A stretch of 48,799 bases of DNA from Streptomyces sp. CBMA156 (GCF_014596515.1 NZ_MSJQ01000253.1:1-48799), one strand, 5' to 3'. Shown: positions 22,953 through 31,632, counted from the stretch's first letter. Notes: a model not told the origin generated them from the letters alone. Made by a program: numbers and translations.

Positions 22953-24442
22953 CGGCTGACCCCCGCGGGTGCGGGGAGGCCTTGGTGGTGAAGCCGCCCT
23001 TGGCGAAGGGAATCGGCTGACCCCCACCGACGCGGGGAAGCCACCTTCAACGGTCACGACCTGGAACTGCACGGCTGACCCCGGCGGATGCCGGGAGGAC
23101 ACACGGGCAGAACTGCCCGCTACCGCCGTCACCGGCTGACCCCCGCGGGTGCGGGGAAGGCGCGCGGTGCTTCGTGTAGCGGCGGTGCGCGTTCGGCTGA
23201 CCCCCAAGGGTGCTGGGGAGGCATCAACGCGTCGAGTAGGCCGAGGTACTGCTCCGGCTGACCCCCGCGAGGGCGGGGAGGACGGCTCATGGAGCCGTGT
23301 AGCAGACTGTGGAACCGGCTGACCCCCGCGGGTGCGGGGAGGACCCGCCATTGATCCCAAGATTGGCCGTCGGAGTCGGCTGACCCCCGCGGGTGCGGGG
23401 AGGACTTCGGGTGGCGGCCCCCGTGGTGGCCGCGACCCGGCTGACCCCCGCGGGTGCGGGGAGGACGCCGGACACCGCGGCCAGGCGCCGCGCGACGTCG
23501 GCTGACCCCCGCGGGTGCGGGGAGGACCGGCTCCCCACGCCGGGGACGGTCTCGATCAACGGCTGACCCCCGCGGGTGCGGGGAGGACTCCTCGGCCGTT
23601 CCGAAGTCGCTGATCGTCTCCGGCTGACCCCCGCGGGTGCGGGGAGGACGGGGCCGAGCTGGCGGTGAGCGACCAGACGGCCGGCTGACCCCCGCGGGTG
23701 CGGGGAGGACAGTACCAGGCCGGGATCATGCCGGACGAGGAACGGCTGACCCCCGCGGGTGCGGGGAGGACACGGAGACGGTGGGGAACTCGGAGCGGGA
23801 GAGCGGCTGACCCCCGCGGGTGCGGGGAGGACGAACTGTCGCAGATGAGGGACCCGGAGCAGTTCGGCTGACCCCCGCGGGTGCGGGGAGGACAGCACGG
23901 TGGTGGCCGTAGTGGGTCTGTCCACCGGCTGACCCCCGCGGGTGCGGGGAGGACCGCGTCAGCCACATCCGCAACGACGCATCGAGCGGCTGACCCCCGC
24001 GGGTGCGGGGAGGACAAGGAGCGGGAACGGGCGCGCAAGCGCGCCGGCGGCTGACCCCCGCGGGTGCGGGGAGGACACCGGATCCGGTGCCGGCCAGCGC
24101 GGCCACACCGGCTGACCCCCGCGGGTGCGGGGAGGACCTCACCGGCGCGGCCGCGACCTGGTGGGCCGTCGGCTGACCCCCGCGGGTGCGGGGAGGACTG
24201 GTCGTGGAGGGCGACGGCGCAGGAATGCTTCGGCTGACCCCCGCGGGTGCGGGGAGGACTGACCGGCGAGTTCCGGCGCGGTGATGTCCCCCGGCTGACC
24301 CCCGCGGGTGCGGGGAGGACGGGCAACTGCACGACGGCTACGACAACTACACCGGCTGACCCCCGCGGGTGCGGGGAGGACTGGTGATACCGCGCTGCCG
24401 CTCCTCCGGCGCCTGGCTGACCCCCGCGGGTGCGGGGAGGAC
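22953..24442 (-). CRISPR. CRISPR array 1, type I-E repeat, 25 repeats and 24 spacers
   Basis: A 29-bp repeat that on the plus strand starts CGGCTGACCCCCGCGGG and ends TGCGGGGAGGAC, with 32-bp spacers, period 61. On the minus strand it begins GTCCTCCCCGC and has the GC-rich hairpin of type I-E repeats. Repeats 2-6 from the left (23014-23283) are degenerate, and one spacer (23043-23071) is only 29 bp, marking the old, leader-distal end. The right-hand repeat (24414-24442) is fresh apart from its last base, and an AT-richer leader follows. Transcription is therefore leftward. No cas gene is within the window. Spacer targets were not searched. Confidence 0.97.
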
Positions 24443-24620
24443 CCTTCGCCACCTGCGGCGATTCGGCGGCTTTGCCATTTCTTTGCCTTGCTGTCGTGCT
24501 GTTTTTCAAGTGCCTGGCAGCGCGCCGGAGATGTTGAGGTGTCAAGGATCTCGTGAATCATCCCATGCGTTGCTCCCGCTGGCGTTCGACGGCCGCCGGT
24601 ATGCGGGCCGGGTGTACACA
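24443..24620 (-). promoter_or_regulatory. Leader of CRISPR array 1
   Basis: The region is T-rich on the plus strand and shares three blocks with the leader of array 2: CGGCTTTGCCATTTCTTTGC (24472-24491), TGTTGAGGTGTCAA (24532-24545), and an ATCATCCCATGCG/ATCATGCCATGTG pair (from 24557). It should contain the minus-strand promoter and the integration signals. From 24621 to 24746 I see nothing supportable. Confidence 0.75.
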
Positions 24621-24746
24621 CGAGGGACAGTGGGCTCCGTCCGTGGCTGAGATGTTCAGCTGAACCACCCTGCGGATTACCGCCATTCGAGGTTTGACCA
24701 GTCGCCTGCCGGCCGACTGCTGGTAGGCCGAGGCAGGGGAGGCAGG

Positions 24747-25268
24747 TCAGCCCATCGCACTTGGTCGGGGCTGCCGGGAGGCCGAATCGAAGAGGGGTGC
24801 GAGTGGAGCGCACCCGTACCCGACGACACGGCAGCTCGCGGCCACCGGCCTCCGGGAGAGGCCTACCAGCCGTGCCAGGTCAGCCGCTTCGGGCGGCAGC
24901 GCGGCTGGGTCCAGGTCGAGTGCTCGGGCCGCGCGGTCGCGTCGCCGTCCGAGGTCGGGCAGGTTCTGCCGGTACGCGTCGGCGTCGGCGACCTCCCGGA
25001 GTTCCTCGGCCGTCCGCGCGAGGGCGTCCCGCCACCGCGGGGCCACGAGGCACAGCCGCGCCAGCTCCGGCAGTCCGAGGGCGGGCGGGCCGGCCTCGCC
25101 GACGAAGCAGAACGCGTCCCCCGAGCCCGCCCGCCCGAACTGCTTCAGGCGGGTTCCGGAGGTGAGTCGGACCTCTCCTCCAGTTCGTGGGAGGCCGGGT
25201 CCGTCGCGTCGCGGTCCGCCACTTCGGCGAAGAACGTGACGACGTCCGCATCGGCGACTGGGGCATGT
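24747..25268 (-). pseudogene. Frameshifted SUKH (SMI1/KNR4-like) gene remnant
   Basis: Two adjoining frames read as parts of one protein. The 5' part (about 25268-25160) gives 'PVADADVVTFFAEVADRDA' and 'SHELEER' then a stop; the 3' part (about 25165-24747) gives 'LTSGTRLKQFGRAGSGDAFCFVGEAG' followed by a helical C-terminus ending at a stop. The phrase 'L-T-S-G-T-R-L-K-Q-F-G-R-A-G-S-G-D' is what I expect of actinobacterial SMI1/KNR4 proteins, many of which are immunity proteins for contact-dependent toxins. One frameshift lies near 25160, and no start codon is left. No toxin gene is adjacent. The family assignment is tentative. Confidence 0.45.
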
Positions 25269-25276
25269 CTTTCGGA

Positions 25277-25415
25277 TCAGCGAGCGGACTGGATGAAGAT
25301 GCCGAAGATGTGAAGTCCGGCCGCGTAGAAGGTCGCGGCCTTCTCGTGGCAGGTGGCCAGGCCATGCCGGTTGTTCAGGCGGTTGATGCGGCCTTCGGCG
25401 GTGTCGCGCCGCACC
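25277..25415 (-). mobile_element. Transposase C-terminal remnant, IS5-like
   Basis: The minus strand reads 'RRDTAEGRINRLNNRHGLATCHEKAATFYAAGLHIFGIFIQSAR' in pieces, ending at a stop (25277-25279). The pattern R-x-x-x-E-x-x-I-N-R-L-(x)n-R-x-G-L-A-T-x-x-(D/E)-K is the end of many IS5-family transposases, including the last catalytic Glu. The rest of the element and its terminal repeats are gone. It lies beside the SUKH remnant in a decayed stretch between the CRISPR leader and the next intact gene. Confidence 0.5.
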
Positions 25416-25573
25416 TCCGCCCCGGGCCGACCCCGTCGTTTCCTGCCAGCCCGGCGGGGTGGGCGGCTGTCCGGGAGAGGTCAAATCGCCTGGCGCATAG
25501 CGCACTTGTTGCTTGCTCGACGGCCTTGGCGGGCCACACACTGAGGTCCGGTCCGACAGGGAGAGAGGGCGTC

Positions 25574-26428
25574 ATGTGGGTGGCCCTGGTGCTTCTGGCA
25601 GCGGCGGTGGCGGCGGTGGCCCTGGCCGCCGCGCGCTGCTACCTCGGGCTGCGGAAGCTGCGCCGGGCCGAACGGCTCGCGACCGGGCGGGAGTTCGACC
25701 TGGCAGGGATCGAACTCGCCTTCCTGGCCGGGAATCTGGGGGAGCTGACCGTGGCGGAGATGTACGAGGGCGGTCGGCTGGTCGCCGCCCGCTCCGGCGA
25801 CGTCACGCTGACCACACCTGCCGCGACCGGTACCGGCGCGGGGGGCGAGGACGGCGCCGGAGACGGTCTTGAGGCGGTGGCCGTGCGCTCGCTCGGCTCC
25901 GCGCGCACCGGTGATCTCAGGACACTTCTCAGGGCGGTGGACGGGTCCCCGGAGGCGAAGGCCCTGCGCGCACGGCTCGCGGCGCAGGGCCTGGCCGACA
26001 GCGAGGAACTGGTCGAACGCGTGCGGCGGGTGAACCGGCGGACGCCGGTGCTGATCGGCGCCGTGGTCGTCGCGTGCTCGGTCGCCGGGGCGTGGATGAA
26101 CACGCACCGAGGGCTCTGGCCCGTCCCGCTGGCGGATTGCCTGCTGGCGGCCTTCCTGGTGCCCTTCGCGGCCGCTCTGTGGACCAACCAAGTGTCGTGG
26201 CCGCCGTTACGCACCGCCACCGCGCCGGGAGAACGGGTGCTGGGGGCCGCCCGGGCGGCCGAACTCCGCCAGGGGACGGCGACCGTGGCCCTGTGGGGAC
26301 TGACCGCCCTGCCCGCCGGCCACGACCTGCGCACCTGCGAAGCCGCCACCCGCACCCTGCTGAGAGTGAAGCGCGCGCCACGGCGGCGCCCGTACCAAGG
26401 CTCCGGCGGTATCGGCTGCGGTGCCTAG
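25574..26428 (+). CDS. TIGR04222 domain membrane protein
   Basis: A 284-aa membrane protein. TM1 is at residues 1-22 (VALVLLAAAVAAVALAAARC). The next segment, 'REFDLAGIELAFLAGNLGELTVAEMYEGGRLVAARSGDVTL', is the actinobacterial TIGR04222 signature with a winged-helix-like cytosolic part. Two further TM helices follow near residues 157-180 and 190-210. In full-length members a Gly/Cys-rich C-terminal tail is common; here the tail is short and basic and ends 'GSGGIGCGA'. Function is unknown. ATG 25574 follows GGGAGAGAGGG. It stands directly after the decayed IS region and ends 44 bases before the methyltransferase gene, so the two may be co-transcribed. Confidence 0.8.
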   Translation: MWVALVLLAAAVAAVALAAARCYLGLRKLRRAERLATGREFDLAGIELAFLAGNLGELTVAEMYEGGRLVAARSGDVTLTTPAATGTGAGGEDGAGDGLEAVAVRSLGSARTGDLRTLLRAVDGSPEAKALRARLAAQGLADSEELVERVRRVNRRTPVLIGAVVVACSVAGAWMNTHRGLWPVPLADCLLAAFLVPFAAALWTNQVSWPPLRTATAPGERVLGAARAAELRQGTATVALWGLTALPAGHDLRTCEAATRTLLRVKRAPRRRPYQGSGGIGCGA

Positions 26429-26472
26429 CCAGTACCGTTCCAAGGACGGTCCGGCAGTACCGGAAGGATCCC

Positions 26473-27297
26473 GTGAACGCGACCGAACTGACAGCGAAGG
26501 CACCCTCGATCGCGGCCGCCATGGCCACCGCCGACGTGTCCCCCGGAATCCAGCAGGCCCAGACCCGCTACCGGGCCGCACTCGTCTCGGGCTGGGACAT
26601 CCCGGCCGGAGCGTCGGTCCTGGAGGTCGGCTGCGGACAGGGGGACACCACGGCCGTCCTTGCCGAGGCCGTCGGTCCGCGGGGCCGGGTGGTCGCCGTC
26701 GACATCGCCGATCCCTCGTACGGTGCCCCGGTCACCCTGGGACAGTCGGCGAAACGCCTCAAGGCGACGCCGCTGGGCTCCCGCATCGACTTCCGCTTCG
26801 GCCTGGACGTCCTCGACGAGGCGGCGATCACCTTCCCCGACGGCGGGTGCGACCACGTGGTCCTGGCGCACTGCTCCTGGTACTTCGGCTCCCTGGACCA
26901 GCTCGCGGCCACCCTCGTCCGGGTCCGCCGCTGGGCGCGGAACCTGTGCTTCGCCGAGTGGGATATCGAACCCCGCTCGGCCGAACAACTGCCCCACCTG
27001 CTAGCCATTTTGATCCAAGGTCAGATCGAGGCGGCCGGCTCGCGGGGCGAAGGCAACGTGCGCACGCCGTTCTCGCGCGAGAGCCTGCTGCGGACCCTCT
27101 CGGCGACAGGCTGGAACCCCGCCCCGGCGCAGGCCGTCGACACGACCGCTCTCCAGGACGGCGACTGGGAAGTGGACGCCTGCACGACGCTGCTCGACGA
27201 CGCGCACCGGATGACCCAACTTCCGCAGACCGTAAGGGAGCTGGTGCTGAGCCAGGGGGACGCCCCGCTGCCGGCCTACTCACTGACCGCCCGCTGA
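26473..27297 (+). CDS. Class I SAM-dependent methyltransferase
   Basis: A 274-aa methyltransferase. The SAM loop is 'GASVLEVGCGQGDTTAVLAEAVGPRGRVVAVDIAD' in the usual place after a 45-residue N-terminal helix region; the post-motif 'DGGCDHVVLAHCSWYFGS' matches the methyltransferase 11/25 group. The C-terminal 100 residues form the substrate cap and include no motif that tells the substrate. GTG 26473 has GGAAGGA 5 bases upstream and fits the fold; the longer open frame to 26074 overlaps the previous gene and is a shadow. It might modify a small molecule. Confidence 0.85.
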   Translation: MNATELTAKAPSIAAAMATADVSPGIQQAQTRYRAALVSGWDIPAGASVLEVGCGQGDTTAVLAEAVGPRGRVVAVDIADPSYGAPVTLGQSAKRLKATPLGSRIDFRFGLDVLDEAAITFPDGGCDHVVLAHCSWYFGSLDQLAATLVRVRRWARNLCFAEWDIEPRSAEQLPHLLAILIQGQIEAAGSRGEGNVRTPFSRESLLRTLSATGWNPAPAQAVDTTALQDGDWEVDACTTLLDDAHRMTQLPQTVRELVLSQGDAPLPAYSLTAR

Positions 27298-27318
27298 CCA
27301 CCCGGCCGGGCGGTCGCC

Positions 27319-27545
27319 TCAGCGGCGGGCCGCTGCCACGGCATCGGTGTACTGCTCGGTGGTCAGGTCGTTCTCGTCGGTTCCGAGGTCGGCGAGGACG
27401 GTTTCGGACAACGGCGAGCGCGGGCCCGAGGTCGTCCTGGGTGGTCGCGGGTCCCGACCTCGATGAACGTCGCGTCGTTGAGCTTCCGGGCTGGACCGGG
27501 CCGGGCCGTGGCGGAGTGGTCCGGGTGCCGGTCCCCAAGGCTGTC
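27319..27545 (-). pseudogene. Possible degraded coding remnant
   Basis: Short protein-like runs appear in different minus-strand frames: 'KLNDATFIEVGTRD', and then 'LSETVLADLGTDENDLTTEQ' with '...AVAAARR' and a stop at 27319-27321. They could be the frameshifted tail of a gene whose other part is lost. No family is recognised, and there is no intact ORF in this interval. Confidence 0.25.
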
Positions 27546-27546
27546 G

Positions 27547-28626
27547 TCAGCGGTGCGATGTCTCTGCGGTGCCCGCGGCACGGTTGAGCTCGGGACCCGG
27601 AAACGGTGTCCACTTGCTTTCCGAGAGCAGCCGGCGGTGGAACCCGTCCAGGACGACGGCGGCTCGGGCATGCCGCTCGATGATCGCGGCGATCTCAGGC
27701 GGAACAGCCCCGGGCTTGCGACCTGCGATCCACTCCCGGAGGAACACGTCTGCCTCCATGCCGCCCCGAACCCGGTCGACGAGGTGGTGGTGGAGCAGAT
27801 GGCTCGCGGTGTAGTGGCGGTCGTACGCGAGATGGTCGGTGAGGAACCGGTCCTCCGCCGCTGAGAGCTCGAAGCCTGAGCTCAGGGCCAGCCCGAAGTC
27901 CGCGAAGTAGATCAGCCGGCCGTCAGTCAGGATGTTGCGGAAGTGGGCGTCGAAGTGCACGAGCCCGTGAGAGCTCATGAACGCCGCACCCCGTGCCAAC
28001 GCGTCCTCCGCCCACGCGAAGGGGGAGCCGCCGCCGGCGGTCACCGCGTTCTCCCGGCGCTCGTGCAGCCACGTGGCGAGCGTCTGCGGCACGTGTTCCA
28101 GGAACAGCAGCAGGCTGCGGGAGGACCGGCCGATGGCCTCCAGCCGCTCGCGCACGGCCTGCGAGCCCTCCCAGTGGGCGACTGCTCCGTCGATGCCCCC
28201 GAACTCGTCCACGAAGCCCTCGGGGGCGGAGTCGGGCAGGACGCGCCAGTGGTACATCAGCGGAAAGCCCTCGTACTCCCTCCCCAGGACCCAGTTGGTG
28301 GTCATGACGTGGGCGGCAAGCTCCCGCCAGGCGCCGAACCCGGCCGATCCCACGCCGTACTGGTAGAACATCGGCAGACCGAAGAGGTTCGCCGTGGACC
28401 GGATGTTCTCCGGCCGGGTCTCGACATCCGTCAACGGCACCCTCTTGACGAAGACCCGTGTCCCGTCGATGTCCAGCTCCGCCGACCTGCCGCCGATGCC
28501 GGATCCGACCGGAGGAGCGGACGCCACGACCTCGCCGAGTCGCCGGTCGCTCAGCAGGGACAGGCGGGTGGCGACGGTCCCGTAGGCAGCCACACGCGCG
28601 GCGTGCCGTGAATCGGAAGGGCGCAT
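27547..28626 (-). CDS. Protein kinase-fold protein (aminoglycoside phosphotransferase/lipopolysaccharide-kinase-like)
   Basis: A 359-aa cytosolic protein with kinase-type motifs. 'TRVFVKRVPL' carries the ATP-anchoring Lys, 'LVHFDAHFRNILTDGRLIYFADFGLA' contains both the catalytic H-x-D-x-x-x-x-N loop and the D-F-G metal motif. The glycine-rich loop is 'PVGSGIGGRSAEL'. It therefore should phosphorylate something, but whether a protein or a small molecule cannot be told. Extended insertions around residues 110-170 are unlike Ser/Thr kinases. ATG 28626 follows GAGGAG by 6 bases; ATG 28668 is less likely. It stands alone and divergent from the PadR gene. Confidence 0.78.
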   Translation of the reverse strand: MRPSDSRHAARVAAYGTVATRLSLLSDRRLGEVVASAPPVGSGIGGRSAELDIDGTRVFVKRVPLTDVETRPENIRSTANLFGLPMFYQYGVGSAGFGAWRELAAHVMTTNWVLGREYEGFPLMYHWRVLPDSAPEGFVDEFGGIDGAVAHWEGSQAVRERLEAIGRSSRSLLLFLEHVPQTLATWLHERRENAVTAGGGSPFAWAEDALARGAAFMSSHGLVHFDAHFRNILTDGRLIYFADFGLALSSGFELSAAEDRFLTDHLAYDRHYTASHLLHHHLVDRVRGGMEADVFLREWIAGRKPGAVPPEIAAIIERHARAAVVLDGFHRRLLSESKWTPFPGPELNRAAGTAETSHR

Positions 28627-28901
28627 CGACGGCTCCTCGGTGCCCCGGACCAGGGCGTCGGTGATCACCCGAACGTAATCGACTCCCGCCGTCGTGGTCT
28701 ACCTCGGACCGCACGCAGCACGACCGCCCCGGCGAAGGCCGCCCACACCGGGGGCCGGGAAGGCGCGAGTTCGGCTCCGGGGCGCGGTAGTTGAGGCCCG
28801 GACGGTCAGGTCCCGCGAGTCCTGGGCCCGATGGTTCGCTGAGCGGTCATCCCCGCCGTCACCGCTGCCGCACCGCTTCTGCCACCGCAATAGGTCAACC
28901 A

Positions 28902-28930
28902 TCGACATATCTAAACGATTGATCTATAGT
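28902..28930 (+). promoter_or_regulatory. Promoter for a leaderless PadR transcript
   Basis: TCGACA (28902-28907), a 17-bp spacer and TATAGT (28925-28930) form a near-consensus promoter. The -10 ends 6 bases before the ATG at 28937, so transcription should start at or next to the start codon. The spacer has partly symmetric ATATCTA/TGATCTA elements that may be the PadR autoregulatory site. Confidence 0.7.
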
Positions 28931-28936
28931 CACGCC

Positions 28937-29296
28937 ATGGCACATCCCCAACTGCAGGAGCCGACAAGGCTCGTACTCACCGCGCTGGCCGACGAGCCCC
29001 GGCACGGATACGCGATCCTCCAGGAAGTCCTGGCGATCACCGAGGGCCGGACCAGGATGCTCACCGGCACCCTCTACACGGCGCTGGACCGCCTGCTCCA
29101 GCAAGGACTCATCCAGGTCGACCACGAGGAGGTCGTGAACGGACGCCTGCGCCGCAGCTTCGCCCTGACCGAACAGGGGCGGGGCGTCCTGGCCGAGGAG
29201 ACGCGACGGCTGCGCGCCGGTGCGGTCGAGGCCGAGCGCCGGCTCGCCCTCGGCGGCCTCCGCCCGACGCTCCGGACGAACGGGGGGACGGCATGA
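28937..29296 (+). CDS. PadR family transcriptional regulator
   Basis: A 119-aa regulator consisting of the winged helix with a short C-terminal helix: 'LQEPTRLVLTALADEPRHGYAILQEV' followed by 'MLTGTLYTALDRLLQQGLIQVDHEEVVNGRLRRSFALTEQGRGVLAEE', the classic PadR recognition helix and wing. The start ATG 28937 coincides with the predicted transcription start and has no ribosome site, indicating leaderless translation. The stop overlaps the next start (ATGA). Small PadR proteins of this kind usually regulate the membrane protein encoded with them. Confidence 0.92.
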   Translation: MAHPQLQEPTRLVLTALADEPRHGYAILQEVLAITEGRTRMLTGTLYTALDRLLQQGLIQVDHEEVVNGRLRRSFALTEQGRGVLAEETRRLRAGAVEAERRLALGGLRPTLRTNGGTA

Positions 29297-30270
29297 CCGA
29301 CTCGCACCTCCCCGCTGCCGGGCTGCTGCGCCGGCTTCCCCTGCGCGGCCTCTACCCGGCCGGATACCGTGCCGCGCACGGTGAGGAGATCGCGGCCGTC
29401 CTCGCCGAGTCCGTCCGGCACGCCGATCGCCGTACCGCCCTGCGCGAGTGGTCCGTCCTCGCCGCGCACGCCCTGCGGCTGCGCACCCGGCTCAGCTCCC
29501 GCGACCCGGCGGGCCGAGTGCTCGCCGGTGCCGCACCGTTTCTGCTCGCCGGCGGAGCCGCCCTGGGCGCCGTCCACCTGCTGACCGGGCTGTTTCTCCA
29601 CAGTTCCCGTACGGGCGTGGTCTCGGCCGCGGTGGGCGCCCCCTGGGGCCTCGCCCTGCTGGGCGCCCTCCTCGGCCGCTGGAACGCGGCCCGGGTCCTC
29701 GTCCTGGTCGCCGTCGTGGCGTCGCAGCTCCGTCCGGGGGCGGCGTTCGGCCCGTCCGCGGACCTGCTCGACCTCTGGGCCGCGATGGGCGCCCTGGTGC
29801 TGCTCGCGCCGCCAGACGCCGTCGACTTCTCGGCGCGGAACCGCGCCCGGGCCGTGGCCTCGGCGGTCGCCGTCGCCCTGCCGATGAGCGGCATCGCGAC
29901 CCTGTGGCTGGGCACCTGGCCCGAGAACTACGCCGATGTCGTCTTCCCGCCGATCCAGCAGATCGCGCTCGACGCCTCCACGGCCTGGCCGGCGCTCGTC
30001 ATGGCCCTCGCCTACCTCCTGCACCTCGGCAGCCCGGACAGCGACCGCCTACAGGCCGTCGGAGTCGCGCTGGCCGTCCTGCCCTGGACGGCCATGGCCG
30101 CTCCGCCCCTCTACCGCAACATCCCGATCGACGCCCACGACCTGCTGCGCAACAGCGCCGTGGTCCTCGGCTTCCTGGCCGCCGCCACCGCCGCCGGCGT
30201 CCTGCGGCGCACTATGCGGCGCACCCGCCTCGCCGGGGCGGCCCGATCGGGGGCGTCCGGCCCGATGTGA
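29293..30270 (+). CDS. PadR-linked multi-pass membrane protein
   Basis: A 325-aa protein translated from an ATG that overlaps the PadR stop. The N-terminal 60 residues are cytosolic and contain 'RGLYPAGYRAAHGEEIAAVLAESVR', the 'Y-P-x-x-Y/W-R-x-x-(H/Y)-G-x-E' motif found at the start of PadR-associated permease-like proteins. About seven hydrophobic helices follow between residues 75 and 310, ending in a basic tail. No transport or catalytic motif is evident. The coupling suggests that its level is set by the PadR protein in response to membrane or drug stress; this is inferred from the family. Confidence 0.78.
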   Translation: MTDSHLPAAGLLRRLPLRGLYPAGYRAAHGEEIAAVLAESVRHADRRTALREWSVLAAHALRLRTRLSSRDPAGRVLAGAAPFLLAGGAALGAVHLLTGLFLHSSRTGVVSAAVGAPWGLALLGALLGRWNAARVLVLVAVVASQLRPGAAFGPSADLLDLWAAMGALVLLAPPDAVDFSARNRARAVASAVAVALPMSGIATLWLGTWPENYADVVFPPIQQIALDASTAWPALVMALAYLLHLGSPDSDRLQAVGVALAVLPWTAMAAPPLYRNIPIDAHDLLRNSAVVLGFLAAATAAGVLRRTMRRTRLAGAARSGASGPM

Positions 30271-30291
30271 CGGTCCGGGGCACCTACGTGT

Positions 30292-30321
30292 CCGGTCCGG
30301 GCGGTTGCCCGCCCGGACCGG
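30292..30321. terminator. 13-bp perfect hairpin terminator
   Basis: CCGGTCCGGGCGG (30292-30304) and CCGCCCGGACCGG (30309-30321) around a TTGC loop, 21 bases past the membrane-protein stop. Confidence 0.8.
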
Positions 30322-30493
30322 TCGGGGTCGGGGGCCCGTCCGCCCGTCTTCCCGTCCGTCCTTCCGGACGAAGGGGCCTGACCATGCCGCGGAGGTCGGC
30401 ATGAGGGCGGCGCGAGGGCGGCACGGCGGACCCGAGGACACCGCCGAGCAGGCCGCGACCGTTCCGCGGGGTGCCTCTTTTCCCCGTAACCCC

Positions 30494-30522
30494 TTGACAG
30501 GTATAGACCACTCCGCTTGAGT
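30494..30522 (+). promoter_or_regulatory. Chitinase promoter with DasR-type (dre) site
   Basis: TTGACA (30494-30499) and TTGAGT (30517-30522) are spaced by 17 bp. The segment 30497-30512, ACAGGTATAGACCACT, matches the known dre consensus ACTGGTCTAGACCACT at 14 of 16 positions and overlaps the -35. DasR represses chitin and GlcNAc genes in streptomycetes, so the site fits the gene behind it. Confidence 0.7.
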
Positions 30523-30663
30523 CTGGGGCAGCCCCGCACCGGCCCGCACCCCGGTCGGCCCGTCCCCCCACGACGTGCCCCCACCCCGCGGGGCTCGGCT
30601 CCCCTGCCCCGACGTCCCTACCTCCACGACCGTGCGGCCCCACACCGCACAAGGGGTGATCAA

Positions 30664-31593
30664 GTGTCCACGAAACGCCTGCTCGCACTGCTCTCCGCCG
30701 TCGTCACGGCACTGGCGGTGGTCCTGCTGCTGCCCGCGGCCAACGCCAGCGCCGCCGTTTGCGCCGGGCCCTGGAACTCCTCGGCCGTCTACACCGGCGG
30801 CGCCGCCGTCTCCTACAACGGCCACAACTGGCTCGCCAAGTGGTGGACCCAGAACGAGCCGCCCAGCACCGGCGGTTCCGGCGTCTGGTCCGACCAGGGC
30901 GGCTGCGGCACCGGCCCGACGACGACCCCGACGTCGACCGTCACGCCGACGTCCACCAGCACGCCGAAGCCGGGCGCATTCCCCGTCAGCCAGGCCCAGT
31001 TCGACCAGATGTTCCCGAACCGGAACCCCTTCTACACCTACCAGGGCCTGATCGACGCCCTCGCCGCCTACCCCGCCTTCGCGGCCACCGGCAGCGACAC
31101 CGTCCGCAAGCAGGAGGCCGCGGCCTTCCTGGCCAACGTCAACCACGAGACCGGCGCGCTGGTCTACGTGGTCGAGCAGAACACCGCCAACTACCCCCAC
31201 TACTGCGACAGTTCGCAGTCTTACGGCTGCCCGGCCGGTCAGTCCGCGTACTACGGGCGCGGCCCGATCCAGCTGAGCTGGAACTTCAACTACAAGGCGG
31301 CCGGCGACGCCCTCGGCATCGACCTGCTGCACAACCCCAACCTGGTGCAGACCGACCCGGCCGTCGCCTGGAAGACCGCCCTCTGGTACTGGAACACCCA
31401 GAACGGCCCTGGCACCATGACCCCGCACAACGCGATGGTCAACGGCTACGGCTTCGGCGAGACCATCCGCAGCATCAACGGCTCCCTGGAGTGCAACGGC
31501 GGCAACCCGGCGCAGGTGCAGAGCCGGATCAACGCCTACCAGCGCTTCACCCAGCTGATCGGCACCGTGCCCGGCAACAACCTGAGCTGCTGA
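30664..31593 (+). CDS. Secreted chitinase: CBM5/12 plus glycoside hydrolase family 19
   Basis: A 309-aa exported enzyme that cleaves chitin. Signal peptide residues 1-31 (core LLALLSAVVTALAVVLLLP, site after ANASA). A chitin-binding module follows: 'WNSSAVYTGGAAVSYNGHNWLAKWW', 'GVWSDQGGC'. A Thr/Pro/Ser linker precedes the GH19 domain, with 'FLANVNHETGAL' (first catalytic Glu), 'YVVEQN' (second Glu), and the substrate motif 'YYGRGPIQLSWNFNY'. The architecture matches streptomycete ChiC/ChiF-type enzymes. GTG 30664 follows AAGGGG; the upstream frame is leader sequence. Likely controlled by DasR at the site upstream. Confidence 0.95.
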   Translation: MSTKRLLALLSAVVTALAVVLLLPAANASAAVCAGPWNSSAVYTGGAAVSYNGHNWLAKWWTQNEPPSTGGSGVWSDQGGCGTGPTTTPTSTVTPTSTSTPKPGAFPVSQAQFDQMFPNRNPFYTYQGLIDALAAYPAFAATGSDTVRKQEAAAFLANVNHETGALVYVVEQNTANYPHYCDSSQSYGCPAGQSAYYGRGPIQLSWNFNYKAAGDALGIDLLHNPNLVQTDPAVAWKTALWYWNTQNGPGTMTPHNAMVNGYGFGETIRSINGSLECNGGNPAQVQSRINAYQRFTQLIGTVPGNNLSC

Positions 31594-31632
31594 GCACTTC
31601 GGGCCGGTCTGCGAGTTCGTAGAACCCGGTCC

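Noticed and set aside
22824..24813. Long minus-strand ORFs through CRISPR array 1 with repeated 'SSPHPRGSA', 'LPAPAGVSR' and 'PPRTRGGQP' peptides
   Set aside because: They are the CRISPR repeat read in three frames because the 61-bp period shifts frame each unit. No start signal and no protein.
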